Positions 6,485 to 14,846 of a stretch of DNA of 50,439 bases are shown here, in pieces. Made by a program: the position numbers and the translations under genes. Within the stretch, counting starts at the first letter, position 1, and each line of letters begins with the position of its first letter. The DNA is from an uncultured Clostridia bacterium. Lineage in GTDB: Bacteria; Bacillota; Clostridia; Oscillospirales; Acutalibacteraceae. Below the pieces are notes generated by a model. That model had not been told where the DNA came from, made no database searches, and saw nothing but the letters and a program-made list of their open reading frames with translations. Where the stretch lies: assembly GCA_947589485.1 (NCBI GenBank), contig CANQBK010000005.1, positions 1 to 50,439 on the forward strand, written 5' to 3'.

Positions 6485-7561
6485 TTACATAACCCCCGTG
6501 TAATTGGGTATTTGTTCAACAGTCAAAGTACCCAAAACCGCAAATTGTCTAAGACTTATGCTCACGTCATTGAAGTTAATAAATTTATAATTACCTACCC
6601 CCGGAACGGAATATATTACATTTCCCAATGCGGCTGCCGTTACGCTGTTACCGATAGCAATATTCTCAAAAAATTTATGTATCGCATCTTCAACGGGTCC
6701 CTTAACGTCATTAAACAAATATCCGTTTATAGTCGTAAGCTGAACCGACACATTAACTTTCACAGCCGACGCATTTGATACCGATATATCTATGCCGACG
6801 GACTTGTTCGCAGTTATTTTATCCTGCACCTTTCTCAAAACGGATTCTTCTACGGTCTTGCCCTTACCGGCAATATAAATCGAAATTGAATATTTTTGTG
6901 AATTGCCCTCGGAAACAGAAGCGGAATTTACCCCTTCAACCGATTCCGCAAGAGAAATATAATATTTTTTGTTAAGTCCGTTAGGCTTGTTCCTCATAAG
7001 CTCCACTGTTCTTTTTCTAAGTTCTTCATCGTTTTCGTCATCACTTCCTCCAACAAAAGATGTGGAATTTGAAATACCTATGCCAACCGAAAAATATGTA
7101 ACAATAGTGGTAACCTCTCCGGGAGAAACATTATACTGACTGCCGCTTTTTTCGGCTTCGGATTCCACAAACGCAAATGTTTCGCCTCTTTCTATTTTGG
7201 CATCTTCCGAGGTCACAAAATTTAAAGTACCGTTGGAATTTGTACAAACCGTTCCTTTCGGAATAGTCACTTCGTATTCAAGAGGAACATCAAGTCTGAA
7301 CATTATCATACCGTGCGACTTATTTCCCCTAAGACGCTCTGTACCTGCCAAAGCCGAATGAAGTTCCAGCTTTTCACCTGTTGCGGTTGTTACAAACATT
7401 TGCTTTTTAGCAGACTCTATTTCAGACACAAGGGAAAATATTTCCCCCGCCAACACTTTCATTTTTATGCCGACGTCGCTTACTTCGTCCGCCTCATACC
7501 CCGACAGTTCCATAAACTTATCGTTCATTTTCGACAGAATATTATCATAGCTGTACTGCAT
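6485..7561 (-). CDS. baseplate J-like protein (XkdT-like)
   Basis: A 358-aa baseplate wedge protein. The ATG at 7561 is preferred because GGGGGAGG precedes it. The typical block VGGSDDENDEELRKRTVE lies in the middle (about residues 165-185), followed by GLNKKYYISLAESVEGVNSA, as in baseplate assembly protein J/XkdT. In contractile-tail phages it forms the wedge connecting hub and fibres. It overlaps nothing and sits between the gp25-like and XkdU-like genes, in the same order as PBSX. Confidence 0.9.
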   Translation of the reverse strand: MQYSYDNILSKMNDKFMELSGYEADEVSDVGIKMKVLAGEIFSLVSEIESAKKQMFVTTATGEKLELHSALAGTERLRGNKSHGMIMFRLDVPLEYEVTIPKGTVCTNSNGTLNFVTSEDAKIERGETFAFVESEAEKSGSQYNVSPGEVTTIVTYFSVGIGISNSTSFVGGSDDENDEELRKRTVELMRNKPNGLNKKYYISLAESVEGVNSASVSEGNSQKYSISIYIAGKGKTVEESVLRKVQDKITANKSVGIDISVSNASAVKVNVSVQLTTINGYLFNDVKGPVEDAIHKFFENIAIGNSVTAAALGNVIYSVPGVGNYKFINFNDVSISLRQFAVLGTLTVEQIPNYTGVM

Positions 7562-7562
7562 A

Positions 7563-7877
7563 TCAAACCTCCCCCACACTTAAAACAAAGTCCGATACCT
7601 TGCCCTCTACTTCCACACTGACCGTAATTTTACCGTCAGCCAGCGAAACTCCGGCAACCTCCGCCCAAGGGAAACCGCTAAGTGCGTCCCTTGCTTTCGC
7701 TTCAATTTCCCCAACAGGGTCTGCGCCGCTTATATCGACCTTATATATCTCACTTCCAAGCTCTCTGTCATATATAAATTTTCCCTTGTGTGCGGCAAGT
7801 ATTATATAAATCTTTTGTTCGGTTTCACTCCGTCCGTCCATATTAAAACTGCCGACGGAACCGAGTACATTATCCAT
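7563..7877 (-). CDS. gp25/XkdS-like baseplate protein
   Basis: A 104-aa protein. Size, the motif SETEQKIYIILAAHKGKFIY followed by a DRELGS block, and position just before baseplate J fit the gp25-like wedge proteins (XkdS, P2 gpW). In T4-like baseplates this family helps nucleate the sheath, so its presence is notable in an operon without a sheath gene. GGAGAGGAG precedes the start. Confidence 0.75.
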   Translation of the reverse strand: MDNVLGSVGSFNMDGRSETEQKIYIILAAHKGKFIYDRELGSEIYKVDISGADPVGEIEAKARDALSGFPWAEVAGVSLADGKITVSVEVEGKVSDFVLSVGEV

Positions 7878-7878
7878 A

Positions 7879-8217
7879 TCAATACTCCTCTCCGTTTATA
7901 ATTACTTTGCCGTCATTTTTAAGTACAATCATTGCGCCCCCCTCCGAACGCAGCAAAAGCTCTCCCGGCTCCAGATTGTATGTATTATACGGTATCCTCA
8001 CGCCTATACACATTCTCCCCGAATCGGTCGGTATTACAACAGCGTCCTCATTCTTAGAAGGTATATAATACATACCGCTCGGAGCAATAAGCGCAAATTG
8101 ACTTCTTCCGTCAGCCGCCGATGCCGCTATTCTTCTGTCCGCACTGTAATGTACTCTTCCCGATGTACACGACACCCCCTTACTTCCCATCTCTGAAATA
8201 TTTTTTGATAAACGCAT
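7879..8217 (-). CDS. baseplate spike-like protein (XkdR / gpV-like)
   Basis: A 112-aa protein whose start overlaps the hub stop (TGATG). The beta-rich C-terminal part (VVIPTDSGRMCIGVRIPYNT, then a short tail with KNDGKVIINGEEY) is typical of the end of baseplate assembly protein V/XkdR, which forms the central spike. It is shorter than most gpV proteins and seems to lack a long needle. Assigned by weak similarity plus synteny. Confidence 0.6.
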   Translation of the reverse strand: MRLSKNISEMGSKGVSCTSGRVHYSADRRIAASAADGRSQFALIAPSGMYYIPSKNEDAVVIPTDSGRMCIGVRIPYNTYNLEPGELLLRSEGGAMIVLKNDGKVIINGEEY

Positions 8218-9131
8218 CAGTATCTCGCCTCCGCATACAATGTCGTACTTTCTCCATTTTCGTCAAGCGCATAATGCACTTCGCTTATTCTGAAATTTTT
8301 GTCCTCGCCGTCCATAATCAATTTTGCACCCTTGGTACAAAATACACAGCCTGTACATTCCGCCTCTATTCTCTCATACTTACTATTAGACTTTCTTATC
8401 ATATCCCTTGCCGTCAAAACAGTTCGTGTATCACTGTCAATACAATTAACATATCTTTTTCTCATTACGCCCAATTTTTTTGCCTTATCGTTTTCAAGCG
8501 GCATCTCATATCCTCCTGCAGTATACGTCCGTGCATAAATATCGGAAATCAAGCTGCTGCGGTCCCACGTTTTTTTAACATATTTGCACCTGTCGGAAGT
8601 TAAAAAAACCGTTTCATTGTTTTCCGCACCTGTAATATCAATAACCCCGCTGCGGTCTATATGAGGAACGGTATTTAAAAAATACTTACAGAACCTGCAA
8701 AGTACAGACCATTCGCTCATACCCTTGACAACATCAAATTCTCCGTTAAACGCTTTTTCGGACCCAATATACTTATAAAATCCCAAAGGCTCAAAGTGCC
8801 TTTTCATAAGCAACGGCATTGACGGCATACAATAAGTTTGCGGTTCGGCTTCGTTATCAAGCAGTATACATTCCATACTTCTTGCCCTAACCGTAAGCAA
8901 ATTTCCGTTTACCGTTTTTTCCTGAGTTTGAGAATCCACCTTTCCCGAAAATATTTTTTCTTTTCCGTCAAAGATATATGCCGTGTCCAAGACAGGCACA
9001 GGACCGCTGACGGCAAACACCGCATAAAGACTGTCGGCAGGCGCATCATCAGACGATATTATATTGACCTTTATCGGCTTTTGCAAATATGATTTTTTTC
9101 CGTTGACATCAATTAAAACATAAGTCGGCAC
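8217..9131 (-). CDS. baseplate hub protein (XkdQ / gp27-like)
   Basis: A 304-aa protein starting with GTG at 9131, overlapping the LysM gene by 19 bases. The beta-rich N-terminal half (FDGKEKIFSGKVDSQTQEK) and the layout WSVLCRFCKYFLN...DRSGVIDITG match hub proteins of the gp27/XkdQ/gpD group, which form a trimer at the tail tip. The C-terminal part carries a Cys cluster (ECTGCVFCTKG) that I do not see as a standard family feature. Confidence 0.75.
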   Translation of the reverse strand: MPTYVLIDVNGKKSYLQKPIKVNIISSDDAPADSLYAVFAVSGPVPVLDTAYIFDGKEKIFSGKVDSQTQEKTVNGNLLTVRARSMECILLDNEAEPQTYCMPSMPLLMKRHFEPLGFYKYIGSEKAFNGEFDVVKGMSEWSVLCRFCKYFLNTVPHIDRSGVIDITGAENNETVFLTSDRCKYVKKTWDRSSLISDIYARTYTAGGYEMPLENDKAKKLGVMRKRYVNCIDSDTRTVLTARDMIRKSNSKYERIEAECTGCVFCTKGAKLIMDGEDKNFRISEVHYALDENGESTTLYAEARY

Positions 9132-9646
9132 AGCCTTACCCTCTTTCCCCTCGGCACAGAAATATCCGGTCTTGATATATCAGGATTCAGTTCCAAAAGC
9201 TCCTCAACATCGGTATTGTACTCATACGCAAAGTCCCACAGCGTATTTTGTCCGTTGCCTATACACTCGGCGCACTCGTCGCGATGTTCCTTGTCAAAGC
9301 TCTCGGCAAACTCAAAACCGTACTTTATTAGTCCCTCAATATCCTTTCCGATAAGCTCCAAATTTTCAAAAACGGCATATATAGGTTTTTGTGACGGAAT
9401 GTAAAGCATTCCGCCACCTCCCCTGTCAAACAATTCTTTCAGTTCCTCAAAATGCTTTTCACATTCACTGCCAAAAAACTCACCCTCTCCGCTTATAATT
9501 CTGCCCTTTATTCCAAGGTCCTCAACTTTGCTTAAACCTCCGGGTATTTTGTTTATTGCAACCTGTCTTTTGTGCGTGATCCTTATAACAGACGGATTTA
9601 TCGGGAACACATAATCCTTAAAACTCATTCTGCCTTTAGCTTTCAT
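9113..9646 (-). CDS. LysM-containing tail protein (XkdP-like)
   Basis: A 177-aa protein. The ATG at 9646 (MKAKGRMSFKDYVFPINPS) is chosen because the frame upstream belongs to the small overlapping gene. The N-terminal ~120 aa carry the XkdP-type segment with FPINPSVIRITHKRQ, GEGEFFG and FENLELIGKDIEGL. The C-terminal ~45 aa are one LysM domain (NTLWDFAYEYNTDVEELLEL), which binds peptidoglycan. In PBSX-type tails XkdP sits between the tape measure and the hub; here the tape measure is absent. Confidence 0.8.
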   Translation of the reverse strand: MKAKGRMSFKDYVFPINPSVIRITHKRQVAINKIPGGLSKVEDLGIKGRIISGEGEFFGSECEKHFEELKELFDRGGGGMLYIPSQKPIYAVFENLELIGKDIEGLIKYGFEFAESFDKEHRDECAECIGNGQNTLWDFAYEYNTDVEELLELNPDISRPDISVPRGKRVRLCRLMF

Positions 9647-9788
9647 CGGTTTCTTCCTCCGCGTCAAGAATCCTTTCATATCTCAGCATATCACGCTCAA
9701 TCGCCTCCGAAATTTTATACAGTCCCCAAATATCCTCGTCATTTTTCACTCCCTGCATATTACCGATAAAATTTTCAATTTCCCTCAT
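9636..9788 (-). CDS. 50-aa helical protein at the XkdN/XkdO position
   Basis: A small gene overlapping its upstream neighbour by 14 bases and its downstream neighbour by 11 (ATGAAAGCTAA). The product starts MREIENFIGNMQGVKNDEDI, is mostly helical and acidic, and ends EEETDES. It lies exactly where PBSX-type operons carry the tail assembly chaperone and the long tape-measure gene. The double overlap argues that it is translated. It could be a shrunken chaperone or an unrelated filler; no family is recognised. Confidence 0.6.
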   Translation of the reverse strand: MREIENFIGNMQGVKNDEDIWGLYKISEAIERDMLRYERILDAEEETDES

Positions 9789-10176
9789 TCTTCTCCTCCG
9801 ATTTCTCTGTTTTTAATGTAAGGGCTGTTATGCTTATATGTTCCCGCATAGCCTCTTTGTCAACGGTAAACTTGTAATCGTCCCACATACAATGGCACAG
9901 TCTGTAAAATGTACCGTCAATTTCAACTACTGCTTCAAAATCGTCCAAATCCCCGAAATTGCAGTTTTCAAACGGTCTTAAAAACCTCAATCCCGTAAGA
10001 ATCAGTTTATATTCACACTTTTCTCTTATATGTGCCTTATCCTCGCCACAAAAGCAGGAACGTACCTTGTGTATTGTAACAATTTGTTTCAGTTCGGCGC
10101 TGTTTGCCTGTAAAAGCCTGCTGCCGTCAATATAAACAACAACGTCCCTGCCGTGTACCGCCCTTATCTCGCTCAC
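9775..10176 (-). CDS. putative tail tube-like protein (XkdM position)
   Basis: A 133-aa protein starting with GTG at 10176, preceded by GGGGGG at about 6 bases. Beta-rich, with RDVVVYIDGSRLLQ near the N-terminus, as tube proteins of the XkdM/gp19 type begin with a G-x-v-y-idG strand. It has an unusual number of cysteines (CFCGEDKAHIREKC, CHCMW). Size and place between connectors and the LysM protein fit the tube. Similarity is weak and the call is an inference. Confidence 0.45.
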   Translation of the reverse strand: MSEIRAVHGRDVVVYIDGSRLLQANSAELKQIVTIHKVRSCFCGEDKAHIREKCEYKLILTGLRFLRPFENCNFGDLDDFEAVVEIDGTFYRLCHCMWDDYKFTVDKEAMREHISITALTLKTEKSEEKNEGN

Positions 10177-10177
10177 A

Positions 10178-10594
10178 CTATCCCCCCTGTTCAATCGGCA
10201 CAAAATCTCTGATTGTAAATTTTATATTCACCTTACAGGCAAAATTATTTTTGTCATACATACATTTATCCACAAAAATCGAGGTTATCAATTTTTCGGG
10301 ATCAAGCCGAAATATCTCCATACATACGCTTTTTGCACATTCCTCACAATATGCTCCTCCCTTTTGACCGTCGGTCATAACGGTAATTTTAAGTTTCCTG
10401 CCCGTAACCTCAAAAACATCATATCCCAGCAAAAATTCCATATTGTCGGACATTTCCCAACCGAACACGACAATAGGCTTTTCAATCGGGTAACATACTC
10501 TTTCTCCATCATATTCTTTTTTCAAGATAAAATCTTCAAAAAACTTATCTTTTTTTGCCCTTTCGTATATATCGTCGGTAAAACCGCCAAACAA
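10178..10594 (-). CDS. phage head-tail joining/tail terminator-like protein (XkdJ position)
   Basis: A 138-aa protein beginning MFGGFTDDIYERAKKDKFFE. It follows two connector-type genes and precedes the tube-like gene, the place of XkdJ/tail terminator proteins. It contains a Cys cluster (CEECAKSVC). No diagnostic motif is seen; the assignment is by gene order. A sheath gene (XkdK), expected directly after this gene, is absent. Confidence 0.5.
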   Translation of the reverse strand: MFGGFTDDIYERAKKDKFFEDFILKKEYDGERVCYPIEKPIVVFGWEMSDNMEFLLGYDVFEVTGRKLKITVMTDGQKGGAYCEECAKSVCMEIFRLDPEKLITSIFVDKCMYDKNNFACKVNIKFTIRDFVPIEQGG

Positions 10595-10598
10595 ACCG

Positions 10599-10916
10599 TC
10601 ACCCTCTTTTTCTAAGGCAAGCCTTGATATATTTTCCTATCCGACTTTCATACTCATCGACCCACAAAACCGTAAAACTATTTTCCCCCTCATACACCAC
10701 ATCACCGTATTCTGCATTTTTCAAAAGCCTGCTTTCACAGAACATCATATATCTTTCGGGATTTGTTCTTCCCTCAATGCCGTTTTCCGTACCGCCAAAC
10801 AAATTCCTGTCATATCTTACGGGATACAGCACCGCTATCCCCTCCCGTGTTCCGCACTTTGTTTCAACGCTGACATTCAGCCCTATTTTATCTATTGCGT
10901 TTTTAATGTTATTCAT
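10599..10916 (-). CDS. head-tail connector-like protein (XkdI position)
   Basis: A 105-aa protein. The ATG at 10916 (MNNIKNAIDKIGLNVS) is chosen over an upstream start inside the previous gene because GAGAGGGTG directly precedes it. It ends with a basic tail (CLRKRG). Size and position fit the neck proteins that follow the first connector in PBSX-like phages. Confidence 0.5.
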   Translation of the reverse strand: MNNIKNAIDKIGLNVSVETKCGTREGIAVLYPVRYDRNLFGGTENGIEGRTNPERYMMFCESRLLKNAEYGDVVYEGENSFTVLWVDEYESRIGKYIKACLRKRG

Positions 10917-10923
10917 CACCCTC

Positions 10924-11283
10924 TCATATTTTTTCAAAAACAAAATCATCACCCTCATATATATCGGAAATACCTTGAAACGCTTCACAGCATAGCTTTT
11001 CGGCGGCTTTAAGCTGTCGGGAAGCTGATTTTTTCACCGATATTTCTCCAACAGAAATGTCGTCCCCTTCCCCGTTGGTCATTGACCACAGAACATATCT
11101 GTAATACGCAAGCGCGGCTGCGGCAAACTCAAATCTGCCGCAGCGCTGTATATTTTCCGCACCCCTCGTTTTACGCACGATATGCTCCAAAGCCGATTCG
11201 CACATAAAACGGAATTTTAATGCACCGTCTGAGTCAAGACCGGAAAGGCGGCAAAATATTTCCGTAACATTTTCAATGTCCAT
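10924..11283 (-). CDS. head-tail connector-like protein (XkdH position)
   Basis: A 119-aa mostly helical protein starting MDIENVTEIFCRLSGLDSDG, with GGGGAGG 7 bases before the ATG. The helix-rich layout after the capsid gene fits the gp6/XkdH/YqbG-type connector that docks under the portal. Assigned by position and size. Confidence 0.55.
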   Translation of the reverse strand: MDIENVTEIFCRLSGLDSDGALKFRFMCESALEHIVRKTRGAENIQRCGRFEFAAAALAYYRYVLWSMTNGEGDDISVGEISVKKSASRQLKAAEKLCCEAFQGISDIYEGDDFVFEKI

Positions 11284-11372
11284 ACGCCTTACCTCCCCGA
11301 ATAAACAATTTCCAAAAATTCACAACTATCGTAATTTTAAAAGCAACTCAAAACTATAAGGTTATCGCCCTG

Positions 11373-12386
11373 TCACTCCGAATATTTCAATATTTTTACA
11401 CTGTCGGGAAATAATTTTGCAAATCCTGCGGTACAGCTTATAGTCACACGTTCAAGCTGTCTGTCGATCAGCTTATCCGTATCCATTATGACGCCGCCCG
11501 ACTGCACCATTTCAAGAGCGCAGCTTTTGTCAAGACCTATAATCGTTTTTTCCTCGATTGACGGAATATGAATAAGGGACGCTCCGATGGGAGTAATCAT
11601 TTTGCCCGTTCCCTGAAAATCAAGTCCCGCACGGGAATCCTTCATTTCGTCCATTGCCAGAAGCTCCTTCATTACATCTGTCGGAGCCAAAAGCGTATTC
11701 AACTCATACGGATTGATTTTTCCCCACAGACTGAGCAGGTCACCATAGCTCAGCTTTCCTGTCTGACCGCAGGTGACCACCTCGGCAGGATTGCTGTTGC
11801 CGTCCCCGTTAATTAGGACGTTTACTGCGTCTTTAAGCTGTTCTCTTGCTATATATGCTCCGATTTGACGAAGTGTTACAGTGAAAAGGTCAATACGCTG
11901 ATATTTAACCGCCTCATAAGACGCCACAAGCATTCTTCCCCGTTTCATCAGTTTCACAAGATTTTCGCTTGTCCTTACGTTTGTTTGTGGAATGTACGCA
12001 CCCTCGGCAACAGGCTTTAACGCTTTTTCGTCCTCCGTCGGGTCGGACACGACCGAGCGGTAGTCCATACCGTCTATTATGGTTCTTGCCGCAATAATAT
12101 CGTTAAGACGATTAGCACCGTCAATTCCCTGTTTTACAGCTCTCGAAACATATTCGGGAAACAGCGCCGCCGAATCCGATGTTTCAAAAAACTTACGCAC
12201 ACAATCCGACCTATCCCCTCCGACCTTTATGTCAAAGCGTTTTAACTGCCGCTGATATGCGTCCAGTCCCTCAAGTTCGGAACCTATGTAATTTTCGGAC
12301 GGGTCAAGACTTTCAAGCACCTCTGTAAGGGAACCGCCTCTTCCGTACATACCTTTTTCGAGCTTTAAAGAATCATAAAATGCCAT
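11373..12386 (-). CDS. major capsid protein (XkdG-like)
   Basis: A 337-aa protein. The middle part (GAYIPQTNVRTSENLVKLMK) followed by GRMLVASYEAVKYQRIDLF, then LNTLLAPTDVMKELLAM and the C-terminal IDRQLERVTISCTAGFAKLF, are typical of HK97-fold capsid proteins of PBSX-like phages. It would form the icosahedral shell. It follows the protease/scaffold and decoration-like genes. The frame is intact. Confidence 0.85.
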   Translation of the reverse strand: MAFYDSLKLEKGMYGRGGSLTEVLESLDPSENYIGSELEGLDAYQRQLKRFDIKVGGDRSDCVRKFFETSDSAALFPEYVSRAVKQGIDGANRLNDIIAARTIIDGMDYRSVVSDPTEDEKALKPVAEGAYIPQTNVRTSENLVKLMKRGRMLVASYEAVKYQRIDLFTVTLRQIGAYIAREQLKDAVNVLINGDGNSNPAEVVTCGQTGKLSYGDLLSLWGKINPYELNTLLAPTDVMKELLAMDEMKDSRAGLDFQGTGKMITPIGASLIHIPSIEEKTIIGLDKSCALEMVQSGGVIMDTDKLIDRQLERVTISCTAGFAKLFPDSVKILKYSE

Positions 12387-12406
12387 AATACATCAACCTC
12401 CCGTTA

Positions 12407-12739
12407 TCAAAGAATTATTCCGGCACAGCCGGCAGACTTATCTATGTCCAAAACAAGTATTTCCCTGCCGTCGGACGTATCCTCACTTACTTTTCCGTCG
12501 CTTGCCGACAGTTTTTTGTAGCCAACGGCAAGCGTATCATTATAAGGAACCTTAACATAACCTCTAAGCTGAACCGCCGCATATCCGTTTCTCAATCCGG
12601 TGCATATTCCGCAGAACGCACCCGCAGCAGCCTTTACCTTACCGCTGTCACAAACCATAACGGGCTGCCCGACCTGAACATCGCTTTCCGCCTCAAAAGT
12701 AACTATGCCCTCATCATAACCGTTAAAAGATATATCCAT
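12407..12739 (-). CDS. capsid decoration-like protein
   Basis: A 110-aa beta-rich protein. The ATG at 12739 has GGGGGA upstream, while the longer frame is only read-through of the previous gene. VTFEAESDVQVGQPVMVCDS, followed by a GAFCGICTGL block and LRGYVKVPYND, has the Gly-rich short-strand layout of small capsid decoration or stabilisation proteins (DUF2190-like). Its place just before the capsid gene supports this. Confidence 0.55.
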   Translation of the reverse strand: MDISFNGYDEGIVTFEAESDVQVGQPVMVCDSGKVKAAAGAFCGICTGLRNGYAAVQLRGYVKVPYNDTLAVGYKKLSASDGKVSEDTSDGREILVLDIDKSAGCAGIIL

Positions 12740-12752
12740 ACCACAATCCCCC

Positions 12753-13694
12753 TTAAATATTTTTGTATGTCGAATTACCGTTTTTAAAGTTCTCCCTGTC
12801 CTTGAAAAGCTGCGGTTTGATAGGAAAGACCCTTGACGCCTTTTTTTCAAACGCCTTTTTCAGCTCGTCAAGCTGTTCAATATTCATATTTGCAGTTATA
12901 CACTTAATAGTTTCCTCGCTCAGCTCAGGCATAGCCGCTGCCGACAATGTCATTACATCATTAATGACCCTGCTGCGATAATATTTTCCCTGAAGTGCGT
13001 CGCTCTTTAGATTCTTAAATTTCTCCGCAAGCTCTTTTACCTCATCTGCCGTAAGATTAAGTTCCTCTCCGCCAAGCAGCTTTTTTTCAACGTCCATACT
13101 TCCTCCCCCATATTGACAGCTTTTTATTACGCCCGCCGCCTTTTGAGCCGGAACAGCAACAAACGACCATTCGTATGCGTCCACCGGTTCTCTCAGCTCT
13201 GCGTAACACAATTTTTCACCGTATTTTTGCCCTTTAATATGACCGCATCGGGATATATCCTCCCCGCATACAGAGCATATACGTTTTTTCACGGCGCAGC
13301 CCACACTGACCTCTTTTTTTATACCGCTGTCAAGCGATAATATAAATTCCATGTTGCCGTCGCTCTTTGGTATATATGCCCTTGCACAAAGTCTGCGGTA
13401 TATTTTTCCGTCAGAGCATAATTTATTCTCCGATTTTTCCGTAACGCACGCAAAAATTCTTGCGTTCTGATTTTGCGTTTTCGGATTATGGTCCGATATG
13501 CCCGTAACACCCACAAACAAATCTTTAAGAGTTTCAAGCGCGTCATCTGAAAATCTCTCAAAATCCCTGTCGATTTCATTATCACAAAGCACTACCGAAA
13601 AAACATAAACGTCATTTTCCTCCAACCTGCTTCTTGCGTACTTGTTTATAAGCTCCAATTCGCCGTTAAGCGGCTTACCGCTGTTTTCATTCAA
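12753..13694 (-). CDS. capsid maturation protease/scaffold (XkdF-like)
   Basis: About 313 aa if the TTG at 13694 is the start. Another TTG at 13718, inside the end of the portal gene, is possible, and no ATG is available. VYVFSVVLCDNEIDRDFERF and GVTGISDHNPKTQNQNARIF are hallmarks of the XkdF/prohead protease group. A Cys/His cluster (CSVCGEDISRCGH) probably binds zinc. The C-terminal ~110 aa (DVEKKLLGGEEL...) look like a helical scaffold segment. The product would shape and cleave the procapsid. Confidence 0.75.
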   Translation of the reverse strand: MNENSGKPLNGELELINKYARSRLEENDVYVFSVVLCDNEIDRDFERFSDDALETLKDLFVGVTGISDHNPKTQNQNARIFACVTEKSENKLCSDGKIYRRLCARAYIPKSDGNMEFILSLDSGIKKEVSVGCAVKKRICSVCGEDISRCGHIKGQKYGEKLCYAELREPVDAYEWSFVAVPAQKAAGVIKSCQYGGGSMDVEKKLLGGEELNLTADEVKELAEKFKNLKSDALQGKYYRSRVINDVMTLSAAAMPELSEETIKCITANMNIEQLDELKKAFEKKASRVFPIKPQLFKDRENFKNGNSTYKNI

Positions 13695-13701
13695 CTTATT
13701 T

Positions 13702-14835
13702 TCACCCGCCTTTTTCAAGTTTGTCGGCTTGAGCGTTCAACAGCCTTGCCCGCGCAAGCTCCACCTCGTCCTGAAGATTAATGTTGTCCCAAACTATCTC
13801 GACCTTCTCCCTAACGCCTTTCATCTTCATATATACATCGCATATTTTTTTGACGGTACAATCAACTGCCCTTCTGTAATACTCCAGCTCGCTTGTCAAA
13901 ATATCCGCCTGCTGCGACGACATTCTTTCCGTAGATGACCATGTAAGCCCAAGCAAAAACGGAGGTATCGAGAGCTTTGAAACTATCTGTTCCGTAAGCT
14001 GCCTTACCGATACGGAGCTGTCGGGAATTTGGTTGTCTGCGCCGATAACCTTAATGCTCACATCTCCGACCGTAACAAAATCCTTAGGTTCACGGCTTTT
14101 CATAGCCTTGCTCCATTCTCCGGCAATTTGTTTTGCACGTTCCTTTGAAAATCCTCTTTCGTTCTCACCGGGCTTATAAGAAACGGCAAAACGCACGTTT
14201 CCTACTCTGTCCCAATTTGTCCCGACTGCACGGAAGATTTTCATTAAAATATCGCTTACCGTCGGCAACCCTCTCAAAATAGACGTGCCGTAAACATTTC
14301 CGGGTTCCGGCATCAGCGTTCCGCACAGAATAAGTTCAGGATAAGGTACAAGCGTCCTTTCCCCGTATCCTCCGATTGAGTATATTTTCAAATCAAAAGG
14401 ATTCTTTCCCGCGCAAAGCTCCACATCGTCAAGAGATGCTATGTACAATCCGGAAATTTCCCTTGACCCGTCAGTAACGATTTCACCCACTGCTGTCCCA
14501 TAAGTAAGCAGTTGTTCAAGATACCCCGACACAAAGCTGTTTATGCCCGTTTCACAGCTATTCACCTTTACCGTCATCAAAAAATCTTTCAGTTCCGACT
14601 GTATCCTTTTGTTACCGCACAAAACCTCAAACCCTCCGACAAGACGTACAATTTTGTATATTGCCGCATCAATAACGGGTACATTTTCTCTAAGTGATTT
14701 ATACATTTTTCTTTCACAGGCTGCTGCAGGCGCACACGTCCCGAAGTACGAAAACAGCCCCTCGTTATATACGTCGCTTACCGCAGTCTGCACGGTCAAG
14801 TCGGATTTTCTTTTTTTACCGAAACTGAACCTCAC
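13702..14835 (-). CDS. phage portal protein (XkdE-like)
   Basis: A 377-aa portal, the dodecameric channel at one capsid vertex. The conserved core is visible: PEPGNVYGTSILRGL, LTEQIVSKLSIPPFLLGL and SSTERMSSQQADIL, with the late helix VEIVWDNINLQDEVELARAR. It lies between terminase and protease genes. The length is somewhat short compared with many portals, but the core blocks are complete. Confidence 0.85.
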   Translation of the reverse strand: MRFSFGKKRKSDLTVQTAVSDVYNEGLFSYFGTCAPAAACERKMYKSLRENVPVIDAAIYKIVRLVGGFEVLCGNKRIQSELKDFLMTVKVNSCETGINSFVSGYLEQLLTYGTAVGEIVTDGSREISGLYIASLDDVELCAGKNPFDLKIYSIGGYGERTLVPYPELILCGTLMPEPGNVYGTSILRGLPTVSDILMKIFRAVGTNWDRVGNVRFAVSYKPGENERGFSKERAKQIAGEWSKAMKSREPKDFVTVGDVSIKVIGADNQIPDSSVSVRQLTEQIVSKLSIPPFLLGLTWSSTERMSSQQADILTSELEYYRRAVDCTVKKICDVYMKMKGVREKVEIVWDNINLQDEVELARARLLNAQADKLEKGG

Positions 14836-14846
14836 ACATTCACCCC

